Shown here: one piece after another, positions 48,677 through 56,887 of the stretch
How positions within the stretch are numbered: the stretch's first letter is position 1
How the letters are laid out: each line of letters starts with the position of its first letter
DNA from: Micrococcus sp. 2A
Lineage (GTDB): Bacteria > Actinomycetota > Actinomycetes > Actinomycetales > Micrococcaceae
NCBI RefSeq assembly: GCF_039519235.1
Contig: NZ_CP154351.1
Location: forward strand, 2,356,001 to 2,420,000
DNA: 64,000 bases
Direction: 5' to 3'
Notes under the pieces: model-generated
Database searches by the model: none
The model's input: the letters and a program-made list of their open reading frames with translations, nothing else
What the model was told of the DNA's origin: nothing
Program-made: the position numbers and the translations under genes

Positions 48677-48720
48677 GACGGCGCCCCGCACCTCTGGGAG
48701 AAGAGGTGCGGGGCGCCGTC
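48677..48720. terminator. Strong hairpin terminator
   Basis: A perfect 18-bp stem, GACGGCGCCCCGCACCTC with its complement, around TGGGAGAA. It lies between the convergent stress-protein gene and rlmN. Confidence 0.88.
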
Positions 48721-48764
48721 GGGTGCGGGTGCCCCCGTTCCACGAGTGCGAGTGACCGGGAAAC

Positions 48765-48784
48765 CCCGTTCCGTCAGCGAAAGC
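48765..48784. repeat. Single unit of the TTTCGTT/AACGAAA repeat family
   Basis: CCGTTCCGTCAGCGAAAGCG matches the inner arm at 32261-32280 in 17 of 20 positions. An ACCGGGAAAC just before it resembles the outer arm. It lies 8 nt past the rlmN stop, as the cluster at 32197 lies just past a helicase stop. Confidence 0.55.
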
Positions 48785-48791
48785 GCCGGGG

Positions 48792-50189
48792 TCAGTCCTC
48801 GTCCTCGGCCGCGAGCTGGCCGCATGCGCCGTCGATCTCCTTGCCGCGGGTGTCGCGCAGCGTCGTGGGGATGCCGGCCGCGTTGAGCCGGTCCACGAAC
48901 TCGCGGGTGACGTCCCGCTCCGAGGCGGTCCAGATGGAGCCCGGCGTCGGATTCAGCGGGATGGGGTTCACGTGCACCCAGCCCTTGCCGCGCGCGTTGA
49001 GCTTCTTGGCGAGCAGGTCGGCGCGCCATGCGTGGTCGTTCATGTCCTTGATCAGCGCGTACTCGATGGACACGCGCCGGCCGGTCTTCACGAAGTAGTC
49101 GTAGGCGGCGTCGATGGCCTCGTCCGCCTTCCACCGCGAGTTCACGGGGATGAGCTCGTCGCGCAGCTCGTCGTCGGGGGCGTGGAGGGAGAGCGCGAAG
49201 GTGAGCGGGATGCCCTCCTCCGTCAGCTTGCGGATGGCCGGCACCAGGCCGACCGTGGAGAGCGTGACGTGCCGCGCGGACATCCCCAGGCCCTCGGGGG
49301 CCGGGTCCACCATGCGGCGCACCGAGGCGATGACCCGCTTGTAGTTGGCCAGCGGCTCGCCCATACCCATGAACACCACATTGGTGACGCGGTCGGCGTC
49401 GTGCCCGCCGTCCTTGCGCTTGCCGCCGAGGCCGCCCGCGGCGATCACCTGGTTGGCGCGGACGATCTGCTCGACGATCTCCGCCGTCGACATGTTGCGG
49501 GTGAGCCCCGCCTGGCCGGTGGCGCAGAACGGGCAGTTCATGCCGCAGCCGGCCTGGCTGGACACGCACAGCGTCACACGCCCCGGGTACCGCATGAGCA
49601 CGGACTCCACGAGCGCGCCGTCGAAGAGCCGCCAGAGGAACTTCACCGTGTCGCCGCGGTCGGTCTCCATGCGGCGGACCTCGGTGAGCAGCGGCGGGAA
49701 GAACGCCTCGGCGATCGCCTCGCGCTTGTCCTTGGGCAGGTCCGTCATCTGCTCCGGGTCCGTGGTGAAGTGCTCGAAGTAGTGCACGGAGAGCTGCTTC
49801 GCGCGGAACGCGGGCAGGCCGATCTCCTTCGCCTTCTCCTGGCGCTCGGCCAGGGTGAGGTCGGCGAGGTGCTGCGGCGGCTGGGAGACCCGCGGCTGCT
49901 TGAACTGCAGCTGCGGGCGTCCGTCCGGTCCCATGGGCTGGGCCCAGCCCTCGGTCTTGGGCATCACCTGGGGGCGCTCGGCGGCCGCGGCCTCGCGGCG
50001 CTTCGGCGCGGAGAGCTGGTGGCCGACCCCGGCGCGGTGCATGCGCTCGCGGTCCTCGGCGAGCTGGCGGGCCTCGGACTCGTCGATCATGCCGCGCGCG
50101 GGCCGTTTGAACGCGGGCTTGCCGGTGCGGTCCGTGCGATGGGCGGGGGCGGGCTTCGAGCCGGGGCGGCGGGGCTGGTAGTCAGACAT
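48792..50189 (-). CDS. rlmN: Dual-specificity RNA methyltransferase RlmN
   Basis: A 465-aa radical-SAM enzyme that methylates C2 of A2503 in 23S rRNA and of A37 in some tRNAs. The iron-sulfur motif is CGMNCPFC (C215, C219, C222). [22 protein letters not shown] and [17 protein letters not shown] are family blocks, and the catalytic Cys of the C-terminus is in [10 protein letters not shown]. The first ~105 residues are a basic, disordered extension absent from E. coli RlmN. ATG 50189 is chosen. The downstream end abuts a repeat unit. Confidence 0.93.
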   Translation of the reverse strand: MSDYQPRRPGSKPAPAHRTDRTGKPAFKRPARGMIDESEARQLAEDRERMHRAGVGHQLSAPKRREAAAAERPQVMPKTEGWAQPMGPDGRPQLQFKQPRVSQPPQHLADLTLAERQEKAKEIGLPAFRAKQLSVHYFEHFTTDPEQMTDLPKDKREAIAEAFFPPLLTEVRRMETDRGDTVKFLWRLFDGALVESVLMRYPGRVTLCVSSQAGCGMNCPFCATGQAGLTRNMSTAEIVEQIVRANQVIAAGGLGGKRKDGGHDADRVTNVVFMGMGEPLANYKRVIASVRRMVDPAPEGLGMSARHVTLSTVGLVPAIRKLTEEGIPLTFALSLHAPDDELRDELIPVNSRWKADEAIDAAYDYFVKTGRRVSIEYALIKDMNDHAWRADLLAKKLNARGKGWVHVNPIPLNPTPGSIWTASERDVTREFVDRLNAAGIPTTLRDTRGKEIDGACGQLAAEDED

Positions 50190-50312
50190 CCCGTCCATTC
50201 TCCCAGACGGGGCGGCGGTCCCGGCGGGTCGGTTCACGACGACGTCGGCAGCCCCCGCAGGATCCGGCGCGCCACCGCGCCCCGCCGGCCAGGACAGGGG
50301 GACCATGGCTGC

Positions 50313-50334
50313 GTTCACCTTTCGTTTACCTTGC
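50313..50334 (+). promoter_or_regulatory. PHO-box-like direct repeat 1
   Basis: Two adjacent 11-mers, GTTCACCTTTC and GTTTACCTTGC, fit the actinobacterial PhoP unit (GTTCACC plus four bases). Confidence 0.6.
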
Positions 50335-50451
50335 GCCCGAGGTCTCACCGACCAGGGACCCATCGCCCGGATCCGCACGATTCCGGCATCTTCCGGACCT
50401 TTGAGGGACCTTCCGAGGGTTCGACGGACGCTCCGGACCACCGGCGAAGAC

Positions 50452-50479
50452 TTGCCAAATCCCGCCGCCCGAGTAGGCT
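50452..50479 (+). promoter_or_regulatory. Sigma-70-like promoter
   Basis: TTGCCA (50452-50457) and TAGGCT (50474-50479) with a 16-nt spacer. Transcription would begin within or just before the second PHO-like cluster and give a leader of roughly 115 nt. Confidence 0.5.
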
Positions 50480-50480
50480 G

Positions 50481-50513
50481 GTTAACAAGTTGTTCACCTT
50501 TCGTTCACTTTGG
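50481..50513 (+). promoter_or_regulatory. PHO-box-like direct repeat 2 (three units)
   Basis: Three consecutive 11-mers: GTTAACAAGTT, GTTCACCTTTC and GTTCACTTTGG. The middle unit is identical to the first unit at 50313. The cluster lies immediately downstream of the -10 box. Confidence 0.65.
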
Positions 50514-50600
50514 AAGGGTGGGACACATCGATCCATCCGGCGGGGCTCGCCCCGCATCAGCCGCCGAGTGTCACGCCCGGCTCAGAGAGGAGTCATCCCC

Positions 50601-50645
50601 ATGACCACCCCGAACACCGACCACCACCTGCCCACCGCCCCCTGA
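50601..50645 (+). CDS. 14-aa micro-ORF (leader peptide)
   Basis: ATG 50601 after a strong GAGAGGAGT ribosome binding site encodes MTTPNTDHHLPTAP and stops at TGA 50643-50645. That stop overlaps the next ATG as TGATG, the classic coupled-translation junction. An alternative is a frameshift, natural or sequencing, that would make these residues the N-terminus of the next protein. Confidence 0.5.
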   Translation: MTTPNTDHHLPTAP

Positions 50646-50869
50646 TGCAGCGCCACGTGCTGGCCCGCGTCGAGAGCAAGCTCGCCCAGCGCTTCGCGGA
50701 CGAGGTCCCCGCCGACGCCGTGCGCGCCACCGTCCGCGCGGTCGTCGCCGACCTCAAGGCCGAGGCCCGCCTGACCACGTTCCTGCCGGCCCTCGCCGAG
50801 CACGAGGCCGGCCGCCGCCTGCGCGAGGCCGCGCATGCTGCGGCCCCCGGGGTCGCCCAGGCCGCCTGA
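50645..50869 (+). CDS. Small three-helix-bundle protein (74 aa)
   Basis: The 74-aa protein begins MQRHVLARVESKLAQRFADE and is wholly helical by composition (heptad-like Leu/Ala/Val pattern), with an Ala-rich tail. The pattern resembles the three-helix dimerization domain that precedes arsenate-reductase-type phosphatases in actinobacteria, and the N-terminal region of the protein encoded at 52282. The start at ATG 50645 overlaps the micro-ORF stop and lacks its own ribosome binding site. The PHO-box-like promoter suggests a link to phosphate or arsenate stress (inference). Confidence 0.6.
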   Translation: MQRHVLARVESKLAQRFADEVPADAVRATVRAVVADLKAEARLTTFLPALAEHEAGRRLREAAHAAAPGVAQAA

Positions 50870-50881
50870 GCCGCCTCGGGG

Positions 50882-52144
50882 TCAGCGGAGCCCGAGCGCC
50901 CGCCGCATCGGCTGGAGCTTCACGCCGACCTCCACGACCTCCTCCTCGGGCACCGCCCCGGGCACCATGCCGCCGCCGGCGTGCAGCCGGATCCCGCCGG
51001 GCACCTGCTGGCCGCAGCGCAGGGCGAGCGCGATCACGCCGTCGCCGGTCTCGTCCATCCACCCCACGGGCCCGGCGTAGCGGCCGCGGTCCACGGGCTC
51101 GACCTCGGCGATCAGTCGCACGGCCGCCTCTCGCGGCGTGCCGCCGACCGCCGCCGTCGGGTGCAGGGCCGCCACGACGTCCAGGACGGTGCCGCCCCCG
51201 TCCCGAAGCCGCCCGCGCACGGCCGTGGCCAGGTGGTGCACGTTGGGCAGGGTCAGCACGGTGGGCGCCGGATCCGCGTCCTCCAGCTCCACCACCGGTG
51301 CGAGGGCGTCCACCACCGATCGAGCAGCCCAGCGGTGCTCATGGCCGAGGCGCTCGTCCGCGGCGAGGCGGGCCCGCAGCGCGGCGTCCTCGGCCGCCGT
51401 CGCACCCCGCGGCAGGGAGCCGGCCAGCACGCGCGAGGAGACCTCGCCCGCGTGGCGCGTCGCAAGGATCTCCGGGGTGGCCCCCACGAGCCCGCCGACG
51501 GCGAACACCCACGTCTGCGGGTAGTCCGCCCGCAGCGCCTCGACCGCGCGCCACAGGTCTGCGTCCTCGGCCGGCACCGTCAACGTGCGGCTGATGACGA
51601 CCTTCTCGAGCGGCTCCCGCCCGGCCCCGTCCCCGTGGCGCGCCAGGCGTTCCAGGACCTCCCGCACCCCGGCGGCGTAGCCGACGTCGTCCCACGCGTG
51701 CTCCGCGGTGTCCGCGGGCAGGGGGAAATCCTCGCCTGTCAGCAGGCGCGCGTCCGGATCGGCGGCGGCGGCCGCGGCGAGCGCCGCGCCGTCCGCGTGC
51801 TGTTCGATGCCGCGCACTCCGTCCGCATCCGCCCGGGCGAGCCGCTCGGGCACGCGGAGGACGGCGGGCTCGGCGGAGTCGTCGGCGAAGGTCGAGGAGA
51901 TCCAGCCGCGCACGGGCGCCGCGGGGTCCGGCCGTCCCGCGACGGCGGCCTGCCACAGCGCGGAGAGCCGGCGCAGCCGATCCCGCCCCGTCAGGAGCAC
52001 CGTCCACCCGCCGGTGCCGCGCCATGCGACGTCCCCCTGCGCCCAGACCACCGCGTCTGCGAACGGCGAGGCGGCGGCGTCGAGCACGCCGGCCACGGCC
52101 GGGCCGACGTCCGGGAGGGCGGATCGGGCACACATGGCGTCCAT
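50882..52144 (-). CDS. Isochorismate synthase
   Basis: A 420-aa chorismate-binding enzyme (MenF/EntC/DhbC family) that converts chorismate to isochorismate. The C-terminal catalytic blocks are EKVVISRTLTV, FAVGGLVGATPE, SRVLAGSLPRGA, HRWAARSVVDAL, VHHLATAVRG and PTAAVGGTPREAAV, which contain the Mg2+-binding Glu residues and the base/acid pair. In a Micrococcus-like cell without siderophore genes nearby, a role in menaquinone synthesis is most likely. The start is ATG 52144 or, three codons later, ATG 52135; both follow a GAGAAT-type -10. It is convergent with the three-helix gene. Confidence 0.85.
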   Translation of the reverse strand: MDAMCARSALPDVGPAVAGVLDAAASPFADAVVWAQGDVAWRGTGGWTVLLTGRDRLRRLSALWQAAVAGRPDPAAPVRGWISSTFADDSAEPAVLRVPERLARADADGVRGIEQHADGAALAAAAAADPDARLLTGEDFPLPADTAEHAWDDVGYAAGVREVLERLARHGDGAGREPLEKVVISRTLTVPAEDADLWRAVEALRADYPQTWVFAVGGLVGATPEILATRHAGEVSSRVLAGSLPRGATAAEDAALRARLAADERLGHEHRWAARSVVDALAPVVELEDADPAPTVLTLPNVHHLATAVRGRLRDGGGTVLDVVAALHPTAAVGGTPREAAVRLIAEVEPVDRGRYAGPVGWMDETGDGVIALALRCGQQVPGGIRLHAGGGMVPGAVPEEEVVEVGVKLQPMRRALGLR

Positions 52145-52281
52145 TCTCTCCCACGGCCGGGCCGTCGCGAACGGCCCCGCCCGGCCGCACCGCCGCCTCC
52201 TCGCAGACGCGATGCACTAGCGTGGAGGGGTTCGTTCGCCCCGCGTTCACCTCGAACGCCCGCCCACCCGAGGTCCTTCCC

Positions 52282-53007
52282 ATGTGCCCCATCCCCCCGG
52301 ATCCCGACGCCGCTCCCCGCGCCCCCGAGGACGGCGCCCCGCTCGACGCCGTCGCCGACCAGCCCTCGGAGGCGGCGCCGCACGGGATGCCCGCCCGCGT
52401 GCTGGAGCGCGAGGCCGTGCGCCTGCACGCGCGGTACCCGGAGGTGGGCGACGTGGCGACGGCGCGCACCGTGCTGGCCGAGTCCTACGCCACGCTGTCC
52501 GCCACGAGCCGTCACCCGGAGATGCTCGCGACCACCTCGGTGCGCCACGCGGCCGACCGGCTGCGCGCCATGGCGATCGCGCAGGGCAGCATCGAGTCGC
52601 GCCACCCCCGCGTGCTCTTCGTGTGCCACGGCAACGCCGGCCGCTCGCAGATGGCCGCGGCCCTGCTGGAGAACCGCTCCGCCGGTGCGGTGAAGGCCCG
52701 CTCCGCCGGCACCTCCCCCGCGGGCGAGATCATCCCCACCGCGCTGGACGCCATGACCGAGGCGGGCATCCCCCTGCACCACGCCTACCCCAAGGGGCTG
52801 GACGAGGACGTCCTGCGGACGACCGAGCTGGTGGTGCTCTTCGACGGTGCGGACCCGTTCGAGATCCCCGCGGGCGCGGAGGTCCGCCGCTGGTCCGTCC
52901 CCTCCATCCGCGGCCTCGGAATCGAGCAGGTGCGGAGCGTGCGGGACGCCCTCGACCTCCAGGTGCGCGAGCTGATCGCCGACCTGGAGGAGCGGGCCGC
53001 CGCCTGA
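52282..53007 (+). CDS. Low-molecular-weight phosphatase/arsenate reductase with N-terminal three-helix domain
   Basis: A 241-aa protein. Residues 35-100 form a helical bundle ([20 protein letters not shown]...) like that of actinobacterial arsenate reductases. Residues 108-240 are an LMW-PTP fold with the P-loop VCHGNAGRS (Cys115, Arg121), followed by [21 protein letters not shown]. In relatives this enzyme reduces arsenate with mycothiol/mycoredoxin; protein-tyrosine phosphatase activity is the alternative. ATG 52282 has AGGTCC upstream, and a TAGCGT box lies at 52218. No arsR or arsenite pump is adjacent. A terminator follows. Confidence 0.8.
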   Translation: MCPIPPDPDAAPRAPEDGAPLDAVADQPSEAAPHGMPARVLEREAVRLHARYPEVGDVATARTVLAESYATLSATSRHPEMLATTSVRHAADRLRAMAIAQGSIESRHPRVLFVCHGNAGRSQMAAALLENRSAGAVKARSAGTSPAGEIIPTALDAMTEAGIPLHHAYPKGLDEDVLRTTELVVLFDGADPFEIPAGAEVRRWSVPSIRGLGIEQVRSVRDALDLQVRELIADLEERAAA

Positions 53008-53028
53008 GCGACGCCCCTGCCCTCCCCC

Positions 53029-53059
53029 ACGGCCGCCCGGCCGCTCGCCGGGCGGCCGT
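53029..53059 (+). terminator. Hairpin terminator
   Basis: A perfect 13-bp stem, ACGGCCGCCCGGC with its complement, around CGCTC, followed by T. It ends the phosphatase/arsenate reductase transcript. Confidence 0.8.
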
Positions 53060-53160
53060 TGCCGTCGCACGAGCCGGCACGGAGGCGCGACGGGGTCGCG
53101 CGGCCACGGCGACGCCGCGCAAGGACACACCGCGCGCGGCGGGATCGGCCCATGGACGGC

Positions 53161-53177
53161 ATACCCCCAAGGGGTAT
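53161..53177. promoter_or_regulatory. CsoR operator
   Basis: ATACCCC-CAA-GGGGTAT is a perfect palindrome of the known CsoR type. It ends where the -10 TATGGT (53177-53182) of csoR begins, so bound CsoR would block the csoR-copZ-copA promoter until Cu(I) releases it. Confidence 0.88.
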
Positions 53178-53182
53178 ATGGT
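53177..53182 (+). promoter_or_regulatory. Leaderless -10 (TATGGT) of csoR
   Basis: TATGGT is 6 nt before the GTG start at 53189. It overlaps the CsoR operator by one base. Confidence 0.55.
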
Positions 53183-53188
53183 CCAGGG

Positions 53189-53548
53189 GTGAACAGCGAA
53201 TCCGCCGGCACCTCCGCGTGCCACGCCGTCGACCCGTGCGAGGGCCCCGAGCCGCCCCACGCCGTCCACCGTGACAGGGACGCGCACCTGAAGCGGCTGC
53301 GCCGCATCGAGGGGCAGGTCCGCGGCATCCACCGCATGGTGGAGGAGGACGTGTACTGCATCGACGTCCTCACTCAGGTCGCCGCCGTCACGAAGGCCCT
53401 GCAGGCCCTGAGCCTCAACCTCACCTCGGAGCACCTGCGCCACTGCGTGGCGGAGGCCGCCGTGCAGGCGGAGGCGCAGGGCCGCACCGACCTCATCGAC
53501 GAGAAGGTCGCGGAGGCCACGGCCGCCATCGGGCGGCTGCTGCGCTGA
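53189..53548 (+). CDS. csoR: Copper-sensing repressor CsoR
   Basis: A 119-aa helical repressor. The Cu(I) ligands of the CsoR family are all present: Cys57 ([10 protein letters not shown]), His82 and Cys86 (SEHLRHCV). [19 protein letters not shown] is the DNA-contacting first helix. The N-terminal 30 residues carry extra Cys and His ([12 protein letters not shown]) that are unusual and could bind metal. It starts with GTG 53189, leaderless. It is the first gene of csoR-copZ-copA and should repress this operon. Confidence 0.92.
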   Translation: MNSESAGTSACHAVDPCEGPEPPHAVHRDRDAHLKRLRRIEGQVRGIHRMVEEDVYCIDVLTQVAAVTKALQALSLNLTSEHLRHCVAEAAVQAEAQGRTDLIDEKVAEATAAIGRLLR

Positions 53549-53631
53549 CGCGCATCCCCGTCCGCGCCCTCACCGCCCAGACCTCAGACACCACCGGAAC
53601 CACCGGAACCACCCACCCGAAGGAGCACCCC

Positions 53632-53850
53632 ATGACCACCACCGACCTGAAGATCACCGGCATGACCTGCGGCCACTGCGTCGCGTCCGTGACGGAGGAG
53701 CTCGGCGAGCTCCCCGGCGTGACCGCCGTGGACGTGGACCTCGTCAAGGGCGGCGCGTCCACCGCCACCGTGACCTCCGAGTCCGACCTCGACCCCGCCG
53801 CCGTGCGCGCCGCCGTCGAGGAGGCCGGCTACCAGATCGTGGAGGGCTGA
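53632..53850 (+). CDS. copZ: Copper chaperone CopZ
   Basis: A 72-aa HMA-domain protein. The metal site is MTCGHC (Cys14, Cys17 of GMTCGHCVASV), followed by LPGVTAVDVDLVKGG and a C-terminal EEAGYQIVEG. It carries Cu(I) in the cytosol to CopA. ATG 53632 has AAGGAGC 7 nt upstream. It is 83 nt after csoR and 3 nt before copA, in one operon. Confidence 0.92.
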   Translation: MTTTDLKITGMTCGHCVASVTEELGELPGVTAVDVDLVKGGASTATVTSESDLDPAAVRAAVEEAGYQIVEG

Positions 53851-53853
53851 CCC

Positions 53854-56385
53854 GTGACGGAGAATCGCACCCGTACGCCCGCGCAGGCCGCCGCCGAGGT
53901 GCTCAGCACCGGCGGGCGCCGCGTGGACCTCGACGTCTCCGGCATGACATGCGCCTCGTGCGTCGGCCGGGTGGAGCGCAAGCTCGGGAAGATCGACGGC
54001 GTCGAGGCCTCGGTGAACCTGCCCCTCGAGCGGGCCACCGTCACCGCGCCCGAGGGCGTGAGCGACGCCGAGCTGATCGCCGCCGTCGAGAAGGCCGGAT
54101 ACACGGCGCGGGTGCGCGATGACCCGCACGCGCGGCCCGCCGTCACCACGGCCCCCACCCCGGGCGCGGAGCCGACCGCGGACGCCGGCGCCATGGAGGA
54201 CGCGGGGCACGCCGGAGGCCCCGCGGGTTCCAGCACCGGCCACCACGCAGCTCGCGGCGATCGCCCCGGCCACGCGGACCACGACCACGTGAACCACCTG
54301 GAGCACGGCCCGCGGGAGGACGTGCTGCGCCCACGGCTGATCGGGGCGGCCCTGCTGAGCCTGCCCGTCCTGCTGATCTCCATGGTCCCGGCGCTGCAGT
54401 TCCCGCACTGGGGCTGGGCGGCGCTCGCACTCTCCGCGCCGGTGGTGTTCTGGGCGGCCTGGCCGTTCCACTCCGCCGCCGTCCGCGCGGGCCGCCACGG
54501 CAGCTCCACCATGGACACCCTCGTGTCCGTGGGCGTGCTCGTCTCGTGGGGCTACTCCGCGATCGAGCTGCTGCTCGACCCGGGCATGACCGCCCACGTG
54601 GGCGGCGGCATGGCCGCGATGATGCACCACAGCCTCTACTTCGAGACCGCGGCGGTCATCACCACCTTCCTGCTGCTGGGCCGCTGGCTCGAGGCCCGCG
54701 CCAAGCGGGAGGCCGGCGCCGCCCTGCGCGCCCTCCTGGACCTCGGCGCGGCCCAGGCCACCCTGCTCCCCGGCTGGGACAGCGCCGACGACGGCGACGG
54801 CCCCTCCGGCGACCGCCTCGCCGAGCGCGTGGTCCCCGCAGAGCAGGTGAACCCCGGCGACGTCGTCGTGGTCCGCCCGGGCGAGAAGGTCCCCTCCGAC
54901 GCGGTGGTGCTCGAGGGCGCCTCCGCCGTGGACGCCTCCCTGCTCACCGGCGAGTCCGTGCCCGTGGAGGTCGGCCCCGGGGACGAGGTCACGGGCGCCA
55001 CCCTGAACACCTCCGGCCGCCTGATCGCACGCGTCACCCGCACCGGCGCGGACACGACGCTCGCCCAGATGGGCCGCCTCGTCTCGGACGCACAGACCGG
55101 CAAGGCCCGCGTCGCCCGCCTGGCGGACCGCATCTCGGCCGTGTTCGTGCCCGTCGTCCTGGCGCTGGCCGTGCTCACGTTCGCCGTGTGGCTGCTCGTC
55201 ACCGGCGGCGACGTGGCCCCCGCCCTGCGTGCCGGCGTCGCCGTGCTGGTGATCGCGTGCCCGTGCGCGCTCGGCCTCGCCACCCCCGTGGGACTGCTGG
55301 CCGGCACCGGCCGCGCCTCCCAGCTGGGCATCCTCATCCGCGGCCCCGAAGTCCTCGAGGACACCCGCACGGTGGACACCCTCGTGCTGGACAAGACCGG
55401 CACCGTGACCGAGGGCCGCATGCGCCTGGCCGCCGTCCGCCCCGTCTCCGTGGACGAAGCGGGAGCCTCTCCAGACGCCTCCGTGCGCGGGACGGGAGCC
55501 CCCGGCGCCGCCGCGCACCCGGCCGAGGACCGCGTCCTCGCGCTCGCCGCGGCCGTGGAGACCGGCTCCGAGCACCCGATCGCCCGTGCGATCGTCGACG
55601 GCGCCCGCGAGCGCGGCCTCGATCTCGCCGCCGTGCAGGACTTCGCCTCCACCCCGGGCGGCGGCGTGACCGGCGTGGTCGAGGGCCGCCGCGTGGCCGT
55701 GGGACGTGGACCCGTGATCGACGACGCCCTCGGCGGCCCGATCCCCGCCGAGCACGCGGAGGCCTTCGCGGCCGCCGAGTCCGCCGGCGCCACCGCCGTG
55801 TGGGTGGCCGTGGACGGCCGGCTCGCCGGGATCGTCTCCGTGACGGACACCGTGAAGCCCTCCTCCGCGGCCGCGATCGCCCGGCTCAAGGACCTGGGCC
55901 TGCGCCCGCTGCTGGTGACCGGTGACAACGCCGCGGTGGCCGCCCAGGTGGGCGCCGCCGTCGGGATCGCACCCGAGGACGTGGTGGCCGGCGTCCGCCC
56001 CGAGGACAAGGTGGACGTGGTCCGCCGCCTGCAGGCCGAGGGCCGCGTGGTCGCCATGGTGGGCGACGGCGTCAACGACGCCCCCGCGCTCGCCGCCGCG
56101 GACATGGGGATCGCGATGGGCTCGGGGACGGACGTGGCCCGCGAGGCCGCGCAGATCACCGTGCTCGGCGACGACCTGGACCAGGTGGTGCAGGCGCTCG
56201 AGCTGAGCCGGAGGACTCTCGCCATCATCCGGATGAACCTGTTCTGGGCGTTCGCCTACAACGTGCTCGGCATCCCGATTGCGGCATTGGGCCTGCTGAA
56301 CCCGATGATCGCCGGCGGCGCGATGGCGGCCTCGAGCGTGCTCGTGGTGCTGAACTCCCTGCGGCTCACGCGCTACGGGCGCTGA
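53854..56385 (+). CDS. copA: Copper-exporting P1B-type ATPase CopA
   Basis: An 843-aa Cu(I) exporter. One HMA domain with MTCASC (C33, C36) is followed by a His-rich linker (residues 119-151, with about eight His in HHAARGDRPGHADHDHVNH). Eight membrane helices follow, with CPC (C469-P470-C471) in helix 6. TGES (actuator domain), DKTGT (D513, phosphorylated), the SEHP motif of the nucleotide domain, and TGDN and GDGVNDAP are all present. It starts with GTG 53854, 3 nt after copZ. The His-rich linker is an extra likely metal-binding region. Length and motifs fit an intact pump. Confidence 0.95.
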   Translation: MTENRTRTPAQAAAEVLSTGGRRVDLDVSGMTCASCVGRVERKLGKIDGVEASVNLPLERATVTAPEGVSDAELIAAVEKAGYTARVRDDPHARPAVTTAPTPGAEPTADAGAMEDAGHAGGPAGSSTGHHAARGDRPGHADHDHVNHLEHGPREDVLRPRLIGAALLSLPVLLISMVPALQFPHWGWAALALSAPVVFWAAWPFHSAAVRAGRHGSSTMDTLVSVGVLVSWGYSAIELLLDPGMTAHVGGGMAAMMHHSLYFETAAVITTFLLLGRWLEARAKREAGAALRALLDLGAAQATLLPGWDSADDGDGPSGDRLAERVVPAEQVNPGDVVVVRPGEKVPSDAVVLEGASAVDASLLTGESVPVEVGPGDEVTGATLNTSGRLIARVTRTGADTTLAQMGRLVSDAQTGKARVARLADRISAVFVPVVLALAVLTFAVWLLVTGGDVAPALRAGVAVLVIACPCALGLATPVGLLAGTGRASQLGILIRGPEVLEDTRTVDTLVLDKTGTVTEGRMRLAAVRPVSVDEAGASPDASVRGTGAPGAAAHPAEDRVLALAAAVETGSEHPIARAIVDGARERGLDLAAVQDFASTPGGGVTGVVEGRRVAVGRGPVIDDALGGPIPAEHAEAFAAAESAGATAVWVAVDGRLAGIVSVTDTVKPSSAAAIARLKDLGLRPLLVTGDNAAVAAQVGAAVGIAPEDVVAGVRPEDKVDVVRRLQAEGRVVAMVGDGVNDAPALAAADMGIAMGSGTDVAREAAQITVLGDDLDQVVQALELSRRTLAIIRMNLFWAFAYNVLGIPIAALGLLNPMIAGGAMAASSVLVVLNSLRLTRYGR

Positions 56386-56393
56386 GCACCGGC

Positions 56394-56813
56394 TCAGTTC
56401 GGGACGGCGGCCGCGCGGGAGACCGCGAGCCACTCCTCGTGCTCGCCGGACTCCTCCCAGCGCTCGAACAGCTCGGAGGAGGCCGGCTCGCGCAGCACGA
56501 CGCCGATCAGCTCGTGCAGGGTCAGGACGTCCTCGTCGGAGAACTGGGCCCGGAAGGTGGAGAGGTCCAGCTCGTCCGTGCCGGCGATCTCCTCGAGGGC
56601 GGCTGCCGCGGGGGCCTCGGAGTCGTCCGCCACCCGCAGGATCGCACCCATGGCGAGGAGCCGGGCGCCGGGGTCCGCGGGGATGAAGTCCTCATCCTCC
56701 TCCGAGCGGAAGGTGCCGCGGTACTCGTCGAGCCGGAAGGTCCCGTCCAGGACCTCGTCCACCAGCTCCTGCGCGGCGTCGTTCTCGAAGACGTGGATTC
56801 CCCAGGTGCTCAT
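56394..56813 (-). CDS. DUF4259-domain protein
   Basis: A 139-aa acidic cytosolic protein. MSTWGIHVFENDAAQELVDEVLDG and ARLLAMGAILRVADD match the DUF4259 family, whose function is unknown. The remainder is rich in Asp/Glu. ATG 56813 has TAGTGT 6 nt upstream on the minus strand, so its message appears leaderless. It ends 8 nt from the stop of copA, on the opposite strand. Confidence 0.8.
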   Translation of the reverse strand: MSTWGIHVFENDAAQELVDEVLDGTFRLDEYRGTFRSEEDEDFIPADPGARLLAMGAILRVADDSEAPAAAALEEIAGTDELDLSTFRAQFSDEDVLTLHELIGVVLREPASSELFERWEESGEHEEWLAVSRAAAVPN

Positions 56814-56819
56814 GGAGCA

Positions 56820-56825
56820 ACACTA
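56820..56825 (-). promoter_or_regulatory. Leaderless -10 (TAGTGT)
   Basis: Read on the minus strand, TAGTGT is 6 nt before the ATG at 56813. Confidence 0.5.
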
Positions 56826-56875
56826 GGCCCGCCGCGCCGCCGGGGCCAGGACTCCGGCCGGTTCCCAGGGGTTCC

Positions 56876-56881
56876 TAGACT
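56876..56881 (+). promoter_or_regulatory. Leaderless -10 (TAGACT)
   Basis: TAGACT is 6 nt before the ATG at 56888. It is divergent from the box at 56820. Confidence 0.5.
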
Positions 56882-56887
56882 GGCCGC

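Larger units (their letters stand above)
50190..50600. other. Large regulatory intergenic region between rlmN and a PHO-box-type promoter
   Basis: About 410 bp with no supported gene. It holds two clusters of PHO-box-like 11-nt repeats (50313-50334 and 50481-50513), a sigma-70-like promoter at 50452-50479, a T-rich patch that stands out against the GC background, and an AGAGAGGAGT ribosome binding site for the micro-ORF at 50601. Confidence 0.6.
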
